The notes under the pieces were generated by a model. It was not told where the DNA came from. It made no database searches and saw nothing but the letters and a program-made list of their open reading frames with translations. Shown here piece after piece: positions 1 to 7,404 of a stretch of 13,671 bases of DNA. A program made the translations under genes and the position numbers. How positions within the stretch are numbered: position 1 is the stretch's first letter; the number at the start of each line of letters is the position of its first letter. The DNA is from CAZCDM01 sp964497475 (GTDB taxonomy: Bacteria > Planctomycetota > Phycisphaerae > SM23-33): contig CAZCDM010000045.1 of the NCBI GenBank assembly GCA_964497475.1, forward strand, positions 1 to 13,671. Reading direction: 5' to 3'.

Positions 1-1
1 G

Positions 2-235
2 ATCCTGGCGGCATCGCCGTCGGTGCGATGCGTGCGACAGATGGCGCTGTACTACGGCGTCGAGCCGTTCCGGCTGGATGCGCCGGCCCACACGCGCGAG
101 CTGCTGCCGGTTTTTGCCGAGCAGGCCAAAGCGCAAGGCCTGGCCCGGCCGGGGGAAAAAATCGTCGTCGTATCCGGCCGACCGCTCGGGACGCCCGGCG
201 CGACGAACACGCTCGTGGTCCACACGGTCGAGTAG
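2..235 (+). CDS. pyk: Pyruvate kinase, C-terminal end (5' partial)
   Basis: Only the last 77 residues are in the window; the frame is open to the left edge, so the start lies outside. The fragment matches the C-terminal allosteric/tetramer domain of pyruvate kinase: a segment reading ALYYGVEPFRLD (the usual R-x-L-x-L-x-x-GV-x-P), then a helix ending in GLARPGEKIVVVSGRPLG, then the family-typical GTPGATNTLVVHTVE ending. Pyruvate kinase converts phosphoenolpyruvate and ADP to pyruvate and ATP in the cytosol. The catalytic barrel is not visible, so activity cannot be judged. The gene runs opposite to everything else here, and its TAG lies 4 nt from the stop of the convergent phosphatase gene. 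I see no terminator hairpin between the two. Confidence 0.9.
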   Translation: MLAASPSVRCVRQMALYYGVEPFRLDAPAHTRELLPVFAEQAKAQGLARPGEKIVVVSGRPLGTPGATNTLVVHTVE

Positions 236-239
236 CTGC

Positions 240-749
240 CTATTCGTCCAGCGCCAGCCAGCTGAGCTGGTCTTCGGCGGTGTCCAGCAGCAGAGCCGTC
301 GGCAACGGGCCGCTCTTGGGGTTGTACAGCGCTCCGGGGTTGAGGATGCGCGTCGGCCCGTGGCAGTCGTCGCGTGTGCGATGCGTATGGCCGTGGCAGA
401 CGTAGGCGAACTGCTCGCCGGCGATCAACTCTTCGAGCAGCTCAAGTCGATGGCCATGCGTAGCGGCGAGGTGCTTGCCCGAGCCGATGTCGACGGTGAC
501 GAAATCCGCGGCAAAGGTCACGCCAAGCTGTTCGGCAGCGACGGCGAGTTCGTCAATGAAGTTGCGGTCCATGTTTCCCGCCGCGAGGTAGACCGCCGCG
601 CCGCCAGCGCCCAGCAGCTCGATATCCTCCGGCTCGCAGAGGTCGCCGCAGTGGACGACGGCCTCGCAGCCGGCGCGGGTGAAGCGGTCCATCACCGCCG
701 CGAGGCGGTGGGCATGTCCGTGCGAATCGCTGCAGATGCCGACGATCAT
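240..749 (-). CDS. YfcE/MJ0936-type metallophosphoesterase
   Basis: The 169-residue protein is a small calcineurin-like phosphoesterase of the YfcE/MJ0936 (Metallophos_2) family. All metal-site motifs are present: SDSHGH (D8, H10), HCGD (D36), AAGNMD (N59, D61; relatives often have GNCD), ATHGH (H98, H100), CHGHTH (H119, H121, H123) and NPGA (137-140). Related enzymes hydrolyse phosphodiesters with Mn or similar ions, but the natural substrate is usually unknown and I cannot assign one. The length is normal and there is no signal peptide, so it should be cytosolic. The ATG has a strong AGGAGGA site (757-763) seven nt upstream; that site overlaps the yebC stop codon, which suggests translational coupling. 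It is the last gene of the cluster. Confidence 0.88.
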   Translation of the reverse strand: MIVGICSDSHGHAHRLAAVMDRFTRAGCEAVVHCGDLCEPEDIELLGAGGAAVYLAAGNMDRNFIDELAVAAEQLGVTFAADFVTVDIGSGKHLAATHGHRLELLEELIAGEQFAYVCHGHTHRTRDDCHGPTRILNPGALYNPKSGPLPTALLLDTAEDQLSWLALDE

Positions 750-761
750 GGGCGGGTCCTC

Positions 762-1505
762 CTACAGTTCCGCGAGCAGCTCCTCCGGCAGGTCGAAGTT
801 GCTCCAGACTTTCTGGACGTCGTCGTGGTCTTCAAGGGCCTCGGTGAGGGTGACGATTTTGCGTGCGGTTTCCACATCGGGAGTGATGAGGTTTTCGGCG
901 ACCATGGCGATCTCGGCGGAGGTCGGCTCGATGGTGGCCGCCTCGAGGGCGTCGCGGATGGCGGTGAACGCGGCCGGCTCGCAGGTGATGGTGAAGAGTT
1001 CCTCGTCGGCTTCGACGTCATCGGCGCCGGCTTCGAGGGCGAGTTCCATGAGGGCTTCTTCGTCGGCGGCTTCGGCGGGGATGGTGAACTGGCCCTTCTG
1101 GGTGAACATGTAGGCCACGCAGTTCGTGCCGCCGAGCTGGCCGCCGGAGCGTTCGAAGACCTTTCGCATCTCCGGCGCGGTGCGGTTTCGGTTGTCGGTC
1201 AGGCAGCTGACCATGAAGGCCACGCCGGCCGGGCCGTAGCCTTCGTAGACGACCTCTTCATAGTTGATGCCCTCGACATCGCCCGTGCCCTTTTTGATGG
1301 CGTTCTTGATGGTGTCCTTGGGCATGTTGGCGGCTTTGGCTTCGTCGATGGCGTAGCGGAGGGTGAGGTTTGTCTCCGGATCGCCGCCGCCGTTTTTGGC
1401 TGCCATGATGATCGCACGGGAAATTTTCGACCAGATCTTGCCCCGCTTTTCGTCCTGACGACCTTTGCGGTGCTTGATGTTCGCCCATTTACTGTGACCG
1501 GCCAT
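762..1505 (-). CDS. yebC: YebC/TACO1-family translation factor
   Basis: The 247-residue protein matches the YebC (TACO1/PmpR) family along its full length: the invariant start MAGHSKWANIKHRKGRQD, the GGGDPETN and NMPKDTIKNAIKKG segments, YEGYGPAGVA, and the SGGQLGGTNCVAYMF region. Older annotation calls the family a probable transcriptional regulator. Newer work on bacterial YebC and mitochondrial TACO1 points to relief of ribosome stalling, notably at proline runs. The role is therefore best taken as cytosolic translation assistance, with DNA binding less certain. The start is fixed by the conserved N terminus; AAGGA (1515-1519) lies 9 nt upstream. The gap to the preceding TPR gene is 15 nt, and the stop overlaps the ribosome site of the next gene, so it is co-transcribed. 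Confidence 0.95.
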   Translation of the reverse strand: MAGHSKWANIKHRKGRQDEKRGKIWSKISRAIIMAAKNGGGDPETNLTLRYAIDEAKAANMPKDTIKNAIKKGTGDVEGINYEEVVYEGYGPAGVAFMVSCLTDNRNRTAPEMRKVFERSGGQLGGTNCVAYMFTQKGQFTIPAEAADEEALMELALEAGADDVEADEELFTITCEPAAFTAIRDALEAATIEPTSAEIAMVAENLITPDVETARKIVTLTEALEDHDDVQKVWSNFDLPEELLAEL

Positions 1506-1520
1506 GTGTGGGAATCCTTA

Positions 1521-4500
1521 TTACGGGGTGGGGGTGGATGGTTGGATTTGTGGTTTCTGCCAGTTCGGCGGGGCGATGCCCTCGCCCGGTGGGGCGACGG
1601 GTGCGTCCAGGCCGGCCTCGAGGGCCCGCAGCTTGGCGGGCGTATTCTTCAGGACGAACTGCAGGTCCTGCGTGTGGTCGGTCGGTTTGTTTTTCTCCGC
1701 CAGCTCGACGGCGCGGGTCCAGTAGGCGCGGGCCAGGCCGTTCCAGCCGAGGCGGTACATCGCATCGCCGGCGTGATCCCAGATGATGGGATGCACACGG
1801 GCCAGGTCGAACAACTCGGACTCGCTGTCAGGCTTGTTCAGCAGGGAGAAGAAGTGTTGGCCGGCCCGGCTCCATTGGCCCTGCTTGTAGAGGACCCAGC
1901 CGAGGGTGTCCAGCGAGGCGATGCTCTCGGGATTGGTGCGGGTCGAGGCTTCGATGAGCTTGCGGGCTTCGTCGAGGTCCTTGCCCTGCTCGGCGAGGCT
2001 GTAGGCGAGGTTGTTCTGGTAGCCGGAGTCGTCTGGCTTGAGCTGGTGGGCCCGGCGGAGCAGTTGGATGGCTTCGTCGTCGCGGCGGAGTTCACCGAGG
2101 ACGGTGGCTTTGAGGTTGAGCAGCCGGGCGTCGTTGGGGTTGTTGGCCACCAGCGGATCGATGAGCGACAGGGCCTGGTTGGCCTTGCCCTGCGATAAGA
2201 GCGCGTCGATGGGCGTAGACTCAAAAAGATACGTCAGCTCGTCGGCCACGTCTGCGGGGGGGGGGGGCTCCGACTCGTCCAGCTCGGCCTGCCACGTCTT
2301 GACCAGCTTCATCGCCCGGTCGTATTGGTGCGCGGTGAAAAGCGAGCCGATCAACACCTCTCGCATGGCCACCTCGTGGGGTTTGTCCCGGAGCACCCCT
2401 TCGAGAACCGCCAGGGCCTGGTCGACCTCGTCCTGGCGAATATAGCTGAGCATCTTCAGCAGGTTCAGCCGACTGCGGAGCACGTCGTTGCCCTGGGCCT
2501 TGTCGGCCAGGGCCTGGTCGATGACCTGCCGGGCCTTGCCATACTGCTCTCGCTCCATGAGGTAGTAGGCCAACACATTCGCAGTGACGTTGAGCTTCTT
2601 TTCCTGCCAGCGTGTGATGAGCTGGTCGTACCGCCCGGCCTTGAGGAGAATGTCCAGCCGGAGGCGGTTGAGCCCCGTATCATTGGCGCCAGGCTGTTCG
2701 CGGTCGATGCGGTCAACCGTCGCCAGGGCCTGATCGTAGTTTTTCTCTTCCATCAACACGCCCAGGCGAACCTGCCAGAGCTTTGTGTTCGTCGGCTCGC
2801 GCTGCAGCCAGTCATCGACAATCGTCAGAGCCCGCTTGATCTGGTCGGTCTGGACCAGCGCGTCGATCTGCATGAGCTTCAGGGCTGGGTCATCCTCGTT
2901 GGCGGTCAACAGCAGCTCGACGACCTCGAGGGCCTTGGGTGCCTGGCCGGCGGTGAGCAGGGCCTTGGCGTAGATGCGTCCGGTGTTGAGGTCCTGCCTG
3001 CCGCGGCGGAACAGTTCGCCCCAGGCGGCGGCGGCCTTGCCTTGCTGCGGCGGCAGGGTGCGAGGGTAAATCCGCCGGGCCAGCAGGCTCAGGGCGTCTT
3101 CGTTGTCGGGATGGTCTTTCAGCAGGGCCTGGAGCATGCCGGCCGTGCGGTCGACCACGGGTTTGGCCAGTGCCGCCGGGAATTGACTCAGCTCGGCCCG
3201 GACGGCCAGGAGGGTTACTTCCGGCCGATCGGGGAATCGCTGCTTGAGCTGGCCGAGCAATGCCGCGAGTTTGTCCTTCTCGTTGGTGAGGATGTAAAGT
3301 CGCCCGGTCATCAGCAGCCCATCGAGGCTGTCGGGGTTCTGGCGGATCAGCTCGCGGGCGATCTCGCCGGCCTTGTTGAAATCCTGCGCCCGGGCGTAGA
3401 GGGAGAACAGGGCGTGGTAGGCTTCGGTGCGGGTCGGTGCCCGCTCGATCATCTCTTCGTAGGCGTCGATGGCGCGGTTGATGGCGCGAATCTCGAGTCG
3501 CTGATCGTTTTCCTCCCGGGCCAAGGCCGCCTGCTGACGGGAGACCTGCCCCAGCAGCAGGAGTGTTTCAGCATGGCCTGGATTTTTGCGTCGCGCCAGC
3601 TCGAGGGCGTCCAGGGCGTCTTCGAGCTTACCGGCCTGGAGGAGCAATCGGGCGCGAAGGTAGTCGGCGAGGTGGGCCTGGTCCTGCTGGCGGCGGGTGG
3701 CGTCGATGGCTTCGTCGAGCTGCTCGCGGAGGATTTTGCGATCGCCGGCGGGCACATCGGGCAGCAGGGCCAGCAGGGCTTCGTACCCGGGCAGGAAGCC
3801 GGGCCGGGCCTCGACGGATCGGCGGAAGTGATCGGCCGCCTTGAGCAAGTTGCCCTGCTGGCGGGCGACGAGACCGGCGACATAGTGCATGGCGAACTTC
3901 GTCTCGCCGGTGGCGGTGTAGGTTTCCTTGTGGAACGCGGCGAAGGCGTCCTTGTCGGGGTTCGCCTTGACGAGCTCGGCTGTGCCGGCGTCGATGGCGT
4001 GGGTGCTGCCGGGCGTTTTGCTCAGCAGCTCGGCCAGCAACCGCAGCGCCCGGCTGGGGTCGCCCTCGCTGCCGGTCCACTCGGCCAGCAGCGCCAGGGC
4101 CGGTGCGTTATCGGGATCGTCCTTTAGCAGCGAGCGGAGAATCTCGCGAGCGTCGTCGCGGGCGTCGAGCGACCAAGCCGCCCGGGCCAGGGTCAGCGCC
4201 AAGGTCTCGGACGGATCGTTCTGTTTTCGGTAGGCTTCCCAGAAGCGTTTCGGCAGGGTAGGGTCGCCGACGGCGTCGATGAGTTTGTCGGCCTGGCGGG
4301 CCAGGGCGTCGGGCCGATTGGCCGTGCCGGCCAGCTCGATCAGCACCTCCTGGGCGCGGGCGAACTGTTTGGCGTTCCGCAGCGCGCTGAGCAGAGCCTC
4401 CGCCGTTACCCAGTTTGAACGGTTCATGCGGTAGGCGCGGTCAAGCTGTTCGATGCCCTGCTCGGTCTTGCCAAGCCGAACCATCAAAATGCCCCGCTTG

Positions 4501-5273
4501 ATCATCATGAGTTCCGGTTGGAGCATCAGGACCGTCAGCGGCTTGCTGGCGCGGTAGCTCTGGCCGTGCTCGTTGAGCCATTGGGCAAGCGTCTGGTTGG
4601 CTTGCAGGGCGGCGGTGAGGTAGCCCTGCTTTTCGAGCTGGTCGGCGAGCACGAGCATGGCCAGGGCGGTCTCGGGGTTGGCCGGGTCGGCATCGGGGCA
4701 GGCCAGGGCTTGGCGCAGGCGCGTGATGGCCTGGGCGTCGCGCCCAGCCAGCAGGTCCAGCCGGGCCATCATGTACTGCATCTGGAGGGCATCGCCGAAG
4801 TACGGCAGCGCGGGCTGGAGGTGGTCCTCGGCCTTGCCGGTATTTCCCATGGCCAGGTACGCCAGCGCCAGACGCCGGTGGATTTTCGGATGATCCGGCG
4901 CGAAGCCTCGTGCGCGGTCGAGCTTTTCGACCGCCCCGGCCAGGTCGCCCTTGTCCTGCAGGGCGGCGGCTTCGTCCATGGCCTTGCGGGCCGGGTCGGG
5001 CAGCTCGGCCTGGACGGGCTGGGTGGTGGGCACTTCGGCGGTCGGCTGGAGGTCAGCCAGGGGCAGCTTTGCTTTGGCCGGCAGGGTCGGCTGGCCTTTG
5101 GCCGGTGCGGGCAGCTCGGGCTTGGCCGGCGCGGTGGTCGGGTCGAGCTGCTCACGAGCGGCCACAGACGAGGCAGGCTCGGCTGACGTGGCCGGTTGGG
5201 TGGTGGACGCCTCTGGAGCGCAAGCCACAATGGCCGGGATCACGGCGAGGAATACAATCAGGCTGCGCGTCAT
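1521..5273 (-). CDS. Large TPR-repeat lipoprotein (1250 aa)
   Basis: The product begins MTRSLIVFLAVIPAIVAC, a short n-region and hydrophobic core ending in the lipobox IVAC, so signal peptidase II cleavage before C18 and lipid anchoring are expected. An Ala/Pro/Thr-rich linker follows (about 19-80), then tetratricopeptide-like helical repeats almost to the end. Examples are the unit near residues 88-140 and the late block with NNLAYSLAEQGKDLDEA and LDTLGWVLYKQGQWSRA, which is typical of long TPR scaffold proteins. A Pro-rich tail closes the protein. Such proteins usually scaffold envelope complexes; the partner is unknown and no enzyme motif is visible. I chose the ATG at 5273 because GGAGG sits 5 nt upstream and it gives a clean signal peptide. 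An earlier ATG (5285) and a TTG (5288) would add charged residues. The gene contains a C12 tract. Confidence 0.85.
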   Translation of the reverse strand: MTRSLIVFLAVIPAIVACAPEASTTQPATSAEPASSVAAREQLDPTTAPAKPELPAPAKGQPTLPAKAKLPLADLQPTAEVPTTQPVQAELPDPARKAMDEAAALQDKGDLAGAVEKLDRARGFAPDHPKIHRRLALAYLAMGNTGKAEDHLQPALPYFGDALQMQYMMARLDLLAGRDAQAITRLRQALACPDADPANPETALAMLVLADQLEKQGYLTAALQANQTLAQWLNEHGQSYRASKPLTVLMLQPELMMIKRGILMVRLGKTEQGIEQLDRAYRMNRSNWVTAEALLSALRNAKQFARAQEVLIELAGTANRPDALARQADKLIDAVGDPTLPKRFWEAYRKQNDPSETLALTLARAAWSLDARDDAREILRSLLKDDPDNAPALALLAEWTGSEGDPSRALRLLAELLSKTPGSTHAIDAGTAELVKANPDKDAFAAFHKETYTATGETKFAMHYVAGLVARQQGNLLKAADHFRRSVEARPGFLPGYEALLALLPDVPAGDRKILREQLDEAIDATRRQQDQAHLADYLRARLLLQAGKLEDALDALELARRKNPGHAETLLLLGQVSRQQAALAREENDQRLEIRAINRAIDAYEEMIERAPTRTEAYHALFSLYARAQDFNKAGEIARELIRQNPDSLDGLLMTGRLYILTNEKDKLAALLGQLKQRFPDRPEVTLLAVRAELSQFPAALAKPVVDRTAGMLQALLKDHPDNEDALSLLARRIYPRTLPPQQGKAAAAWGELFRRGRQDLNTGRIYAKALLTAGQAPKALEVVELLLTANEDDPALKLMQIDALVQTDQIKRALTIVDDWLQREPTNTKLWQVRLGVLMEEKNYDQALATVDRIDREQPGANDTGLNRLRLDILLKAGRYDQLITRWQEKKLNVTANVLAYYLMEREQYGKARQVIDQALADKAQGNDVLRSRLNLLKMLSYIRQDEVDQALAVLEGVLRDKPHEVAMREVLIGSLFTAHQYDRAMKLVKTWQAELDESEPPPPADVADELTYLFESTPIDALLSQGKANQALSLIDPLVANNPNDARLLNLKATVLGELRRDDEAIQLLRRAHQLKPDDSGYQNNLAYSLAEQGKDLDEARKLIEASTRTNPESIASLDTLGWVLYKQGQWSRAGQHFFSLLNKPDSESELFDLARVHPIIWDHAGDAMYRLGWNGLARAYWTRAVELAEKNKPTDHTQDLQFVLKNTPAKLRALEAGLDAPVAPPGEGIAPPNWQKPQIQPSTPTP
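2256..2267 (-). repeat. C12 homopolymer inside the TPR lipoprotein gene
   Basis: Twelve consecutive G on the plus strand read as C12 on the coding strand and encode a run of four prolines near residue 1003, in the context SEPPPPADVADEL. The TPR pattern continues in the same frame on both sides, so a length of 12 is the productive one. A mononucleotide run this long is prone to slippage in replication and to sequencing error. Confidence 0.9.
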
Positions 5274-5278
5274 GGCGA

Positions 5279-5283
5279 CCTCC
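5279..5283 (-). promoter_or_regulatory. Ribosome binding site deciding the TPR gene start
   Basis: GGAGG on the minus strand ends 5 nt before the ATG at 5273-5271. It lies only two nt past the hisG stop codon (5287-5285), and the G of an alternative upstream ATG forms its first base. The spacing favours the downstream ATG, which begins directly with a lipoprotein signal peptide. Confidence 0.75.
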
Positions 5284-5284
5284 A

Positions 5285-6172
5285 TCAATGAATGATCTTG
5301 TTGAGCGGATAGGAAATGATGCCCGTCGCCCCGGCCCGCTTGAGCTTGGGAACCAGGTCGCGTTCGATGGCTTCGGCGAGGATGACCTCGACGGCCAGCC
5401 AGTCCTGCTCGGCGAGATTGGAAATGGTGGGGCTTTTTTCGCTGGGCAGCAGCGCGGTGATTTCTTCGAGCTTCGCGCGCGGGACGTTCATCTTCAGGCC
5501 GACGCGGTCACGGGCCTCGATGGCGCCCTGCAGGAGCATGGAGATGTTTTCGATGGCTTGGCGCTTGGCGGGAATCTCCAGCGCCTTTTTGTTGGCGATG
5601 AGGCGCGTGGTGGAGGTCATGATCGTATCGAGCACGCGGAGCTTGTTGGCTCGCAGGCTCGAGCCGGTTTCGGTAACGTCGACAATGCCGTCCAGCAGGC
5701 GGGCTTTGACTTCCGTGGCGCCCCAGCTGAACTCGACGCGCACGTTGACGCCCTGATCCTCAAAATACTTCTGCGTCACGCGGAGCAGCTCGGTCGCGAC
5801 GACGCCGCCGTCGAGGTCTTTGACGGATTGGACGTCGGACTCTTCGGGCACGGCCAGGACCCAGCGGGCGGGTCGGCTGGTGGCCTTGGAGTAGGCCAGC
5901 TCGCAGATTTCCTCGACGTCCGAGTCGTTCTCGCAGATCCAGTCGTAGCCGGTCAAGCCGAGGTCGACGATGCCGTCTTCGACGTAGCGGCTCATTTCCT
6001 GTGCGCGGAACATGATGGCCGACATCGACTCGTCGTCGACCGAGGGGAAGTAGCTGCGCGACGGGACGCGGATGTCCCAGCCGGCGCGGGCGAAGAGGTC
6101 GATGGTGGAGTCCTGCAGGGAACCTTTGGGAATGCCCAGGACCAGTTTGTCGTCGGAGGAGGTGTGTACCAT
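5285..6172 (-). CDS. hisG: ATP phosphoribosyltransferase, long form
   Basis: The 295-residue enzyme catalyses the first step of histidine synthesis, joining ATP and PRPP to give phosphoribosyl-ATP. Visible landmarks are LGIPKGSLQ near the N terminus (12-20), DLGLTGYDW (70-78), SWGATEVKARLLDG (149-162), and the PRPP loop VTETGSSLRANKL (166-178). The C-terminal segment with EKSPTISNL and LKRAGATGIISYPLNKII matches the regulatory domain of the long, HisZ-independent form, which is normally feedback-inhibited by histidine. An in-frame stop at 6185-6187 leaves the ATG at 6172 as the only sensible start; no strong Shine-Dalgarno is visible. No other his gene is present. It sits between the HhH-tail protein (71 nt gap) and the TPR lipoprotein (11 nt gap), an unusual place for hisG. 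Confidence 0.95.
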   Translation of the reverse strand: MVHTSSDDKLVLGIPKGSLQDSTIDLFARAGWDIRVPSRSYFPSVDDESMSAIMFRAQEMSRYVEDGIVDLGLTGYDWICENDSDVEEICELAYSKATSRPARWVLAVPEESDVQSVKDLDGGVVATELLRVTQKYFEDQGVNVRVEFSWGATEVKARLLDGIVDVTETGSSLRANKLRVLDTIMTSTTRLIANKKALEIPAKRQAIENISMLLQGAIEARDRVGLKMNVPRAKLEEITALLPSEKSPTISNLAEQDWLAVEVILAEAIERDLVPKLKRAGATGIISYPLNKIIH

Positions 6173-6243
6173 GATGATTGGTTTCTACCGGCCGGGGCCG
6201 GATTTTGTTCGCGGGGTTTGCCTCGGCGTACGGGCCGATCTGG

Positions 6244-7395
6244 CTATGACTTCTTGGACTTGCTTTTGGATTTGCTGGCCTTGGCGGNNNNNNNNNNNNN
6301 NNNNNNNNNNNNNNNNNNNNNNNNNNNNNNNNNNNNNNNNNNNNNNNNNNNNNNNNNNNNNNNNNNNNNNNNNNNNNNNNNNNNNNNCTTGGCGGCTTTT
6401 TTGGCTGTCTTCTTCTTGGTCGCCTTCTTTTGGGCGGTCTTCTTTGTACTCTTGGCGGCCGACTTGGTTTTGGTCTTCTTGGCCGATTTTTTGGCGGGGT
6501 TCTTTTTCTTGGCGGTCTTGGTCTTGGTGGGTGAGGCCTTTTTTGGGGCTGCGGTCTTCTTCCTGGCCGAGCTCTTTTGGGCGGCCTTGGCTTTCTTGGC
6601 GGCGGCCTTTTTCTCCTCTGCCTGGGCGGCTCGTTTTTCCGCTGCGGCGGCGGCTTGGGCTGCCTTTTCTTCGCGGGCCTTTTTCTCGGCCTGCTTTTTC
6701 TTCTCTTCGGCTTCGGCGGCTTTGCGTTTGGCTTCTTCTTGCTCAGCTCGCTTCCTGGCCTCGGCGTCGCGCTTCTTCTGCAAGGTGGAGAGGTTCTTGG
6801 CCACGTAGCCCCGCAGGAACTCGTGAACATCGGGGGCGTTCTTGGCCGGGACGATCCGCTCGAGGAACGCCTGGGTGTCTTCGACGTCGCTCTCGGGGTG
6901 GACGAGTTCTTCCATCAGGAGGATTTCGAAGAGGGCATCGTCGACGGGCACGGCATGGCCGCCGAAGACGGTCATCGTCACGACGGCTTCGGCGTAGGGC
7001 GTCATGCCGATTTCCCGCAGGTGACGGCGGAGGTCCCGCTTGGGCATGTCGTTCATGTAGCTGATGTCAATGCCGCATGTGCGGTGATACACCCCGGCCA
7101 GGACGATGGAGATGACCTCGGCCTTGGTCTGGGCCAGCGGAAAGTCGCGCCCGATGCAGTCGACGATTTCGCTCAGCGGCGAGACGCGCAGCTCGTTGAT
7201 GTCGACGAACTCGGCGGTGAGTTTCTTCGCGGCGGTGGCGGCCTGGGTGAGGGTGGTGTCGGCCTGGAGGATGGCCTCGACCAGTTGGGCGGCGGCCTGG
7301 TCCAGCGGCGGGGGCGCGAGCTCCTGACCCCTGCCGGTCATCGACTTGCCCAGGAGCTTTTTTACCTTCTTCTCGTATGCGGTGGCGTTTTTCAT
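6244..7395 (-). CDS. Degenerate endonuclease III-like (HhH-GPD fold) protein with Lys/Ala-rich tail; interrupted by gap
   Basis: Residues about 30-200 resemble the endonuclease III fold: LVEAILQADTTLTQA corresponds to the first helix region, LREIGMTPYAEAVVTMTVFGG to the helix-hairpin-helix, and VPVDDALFEIL to the segment holding the catalytic Asp (D152). Aligned by eye with E. coli Nth, the catalytic Lys becomes Tyr (Y134), the LPGVGRK hairpin is eroded to EIGMTPY, and the C-terminal four-Cys Fe-S motif is absent. Glycosylase/lyase activity is therefore unlikely. Residues about 205-270 form a highly charged helix with many Lys, Glu and Ala. From about 270 the tail is almost only Lys, Ala, Thr and Ser, like histone H1 or Chlamydia Hc proteins. 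The 100-N gap falls in that tail, so length and frame continuity are inferred. AAGGG overlapping the rbfA stop serves the ATG; the gap to rbfA is 9 nt. Confidence 0.7.
   Translation of the reverse strand: MKNATAYEKKVKKLLGKSMTGRGQELAPPPLDQAAAQLVEAILQADTTLTQAATAAKKLTAEFVDINELRVSPLSEIVDCIGRDFPLAQTKAEVISIVLAGVYHRTCGIDISYMNDMPKRDLRRHLREIGMTPYAEAVVTMTVFGGHAVPVDDALFEILLMEELVHPESDVEDTQAFLERIVPAKNAPDVHEFLRGYVAKNLSTLQKKRDAEARKRAEQEEAKRKAAEAEEKKKQAEKKAREEKAAQAAAAAEKRAAQAEEKKAAAKKAKAAQKSSARKKTAAPKKASPTKTKTAKKKNPAKKSAKKTKTKSAAKSTKKTAQKKATKKKTAKKAAKXXXXXXXXXXXXXXXXXXXXXXXXXXXXXXXXXXAKASKSKSKSKKS
6247..6783 (-). repeat. Lys/Ala/Glu low-complexity tail coding region
   Basis: This stretch codes for the charged helix and the K/A/T/S-rich tail of the preceding protein. 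The coding strand is built from recurring aag, gcc and acc codons, giving short imperfect repeats such as AKK, KKT and TKT. The residues after the gap (AKASKSKSKSKKS) keep the same character, which supports one continuous frame. Repetitive DNA of this type readily breaks short-read assembly. Confidence 0.8.
6288..6387. other. Assembly gap of 100 N
   Basis: Exactly 100 N occur here, the conventional placeholder for a scaffold gap of unknown size. It lies wholly inside the Lys-rich tail of the HhH-fold protein, so the tail could be shorter or much longer than shown. Confidence 0.99.
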
Positions 7396-7404
7396 GCAGG
7401 ACCC

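Noticed and set aside
78..2198. 706-codon plus-strand open frame over the pyruvate kinase end, phosphatase, yebC and the TPR gene end
   Set aside because: It crosses four real genes in another frame and has no domain of its own. The same applies to the long plus-strand frames at 2325-4127, 4910-6808 and 10876-12654.
1838..2224. Alternative minus-strand frame near the C12 tract, suggesting a frameshift in the TPR gene
   Set aside because: TPR-like sequence continues in the main frame on both sides of the tract down to the stop at 1521. The alternative frame is Ser/Arg/Pro-rich shadow sequence.
6173..6243. Possible promoter in the 71-nt gap before hisG
   Set aside because: No -35/-10 pair with acceptable spacing is visible; the gap is mainly GC-rich with a small CCGG-containing palindrome.
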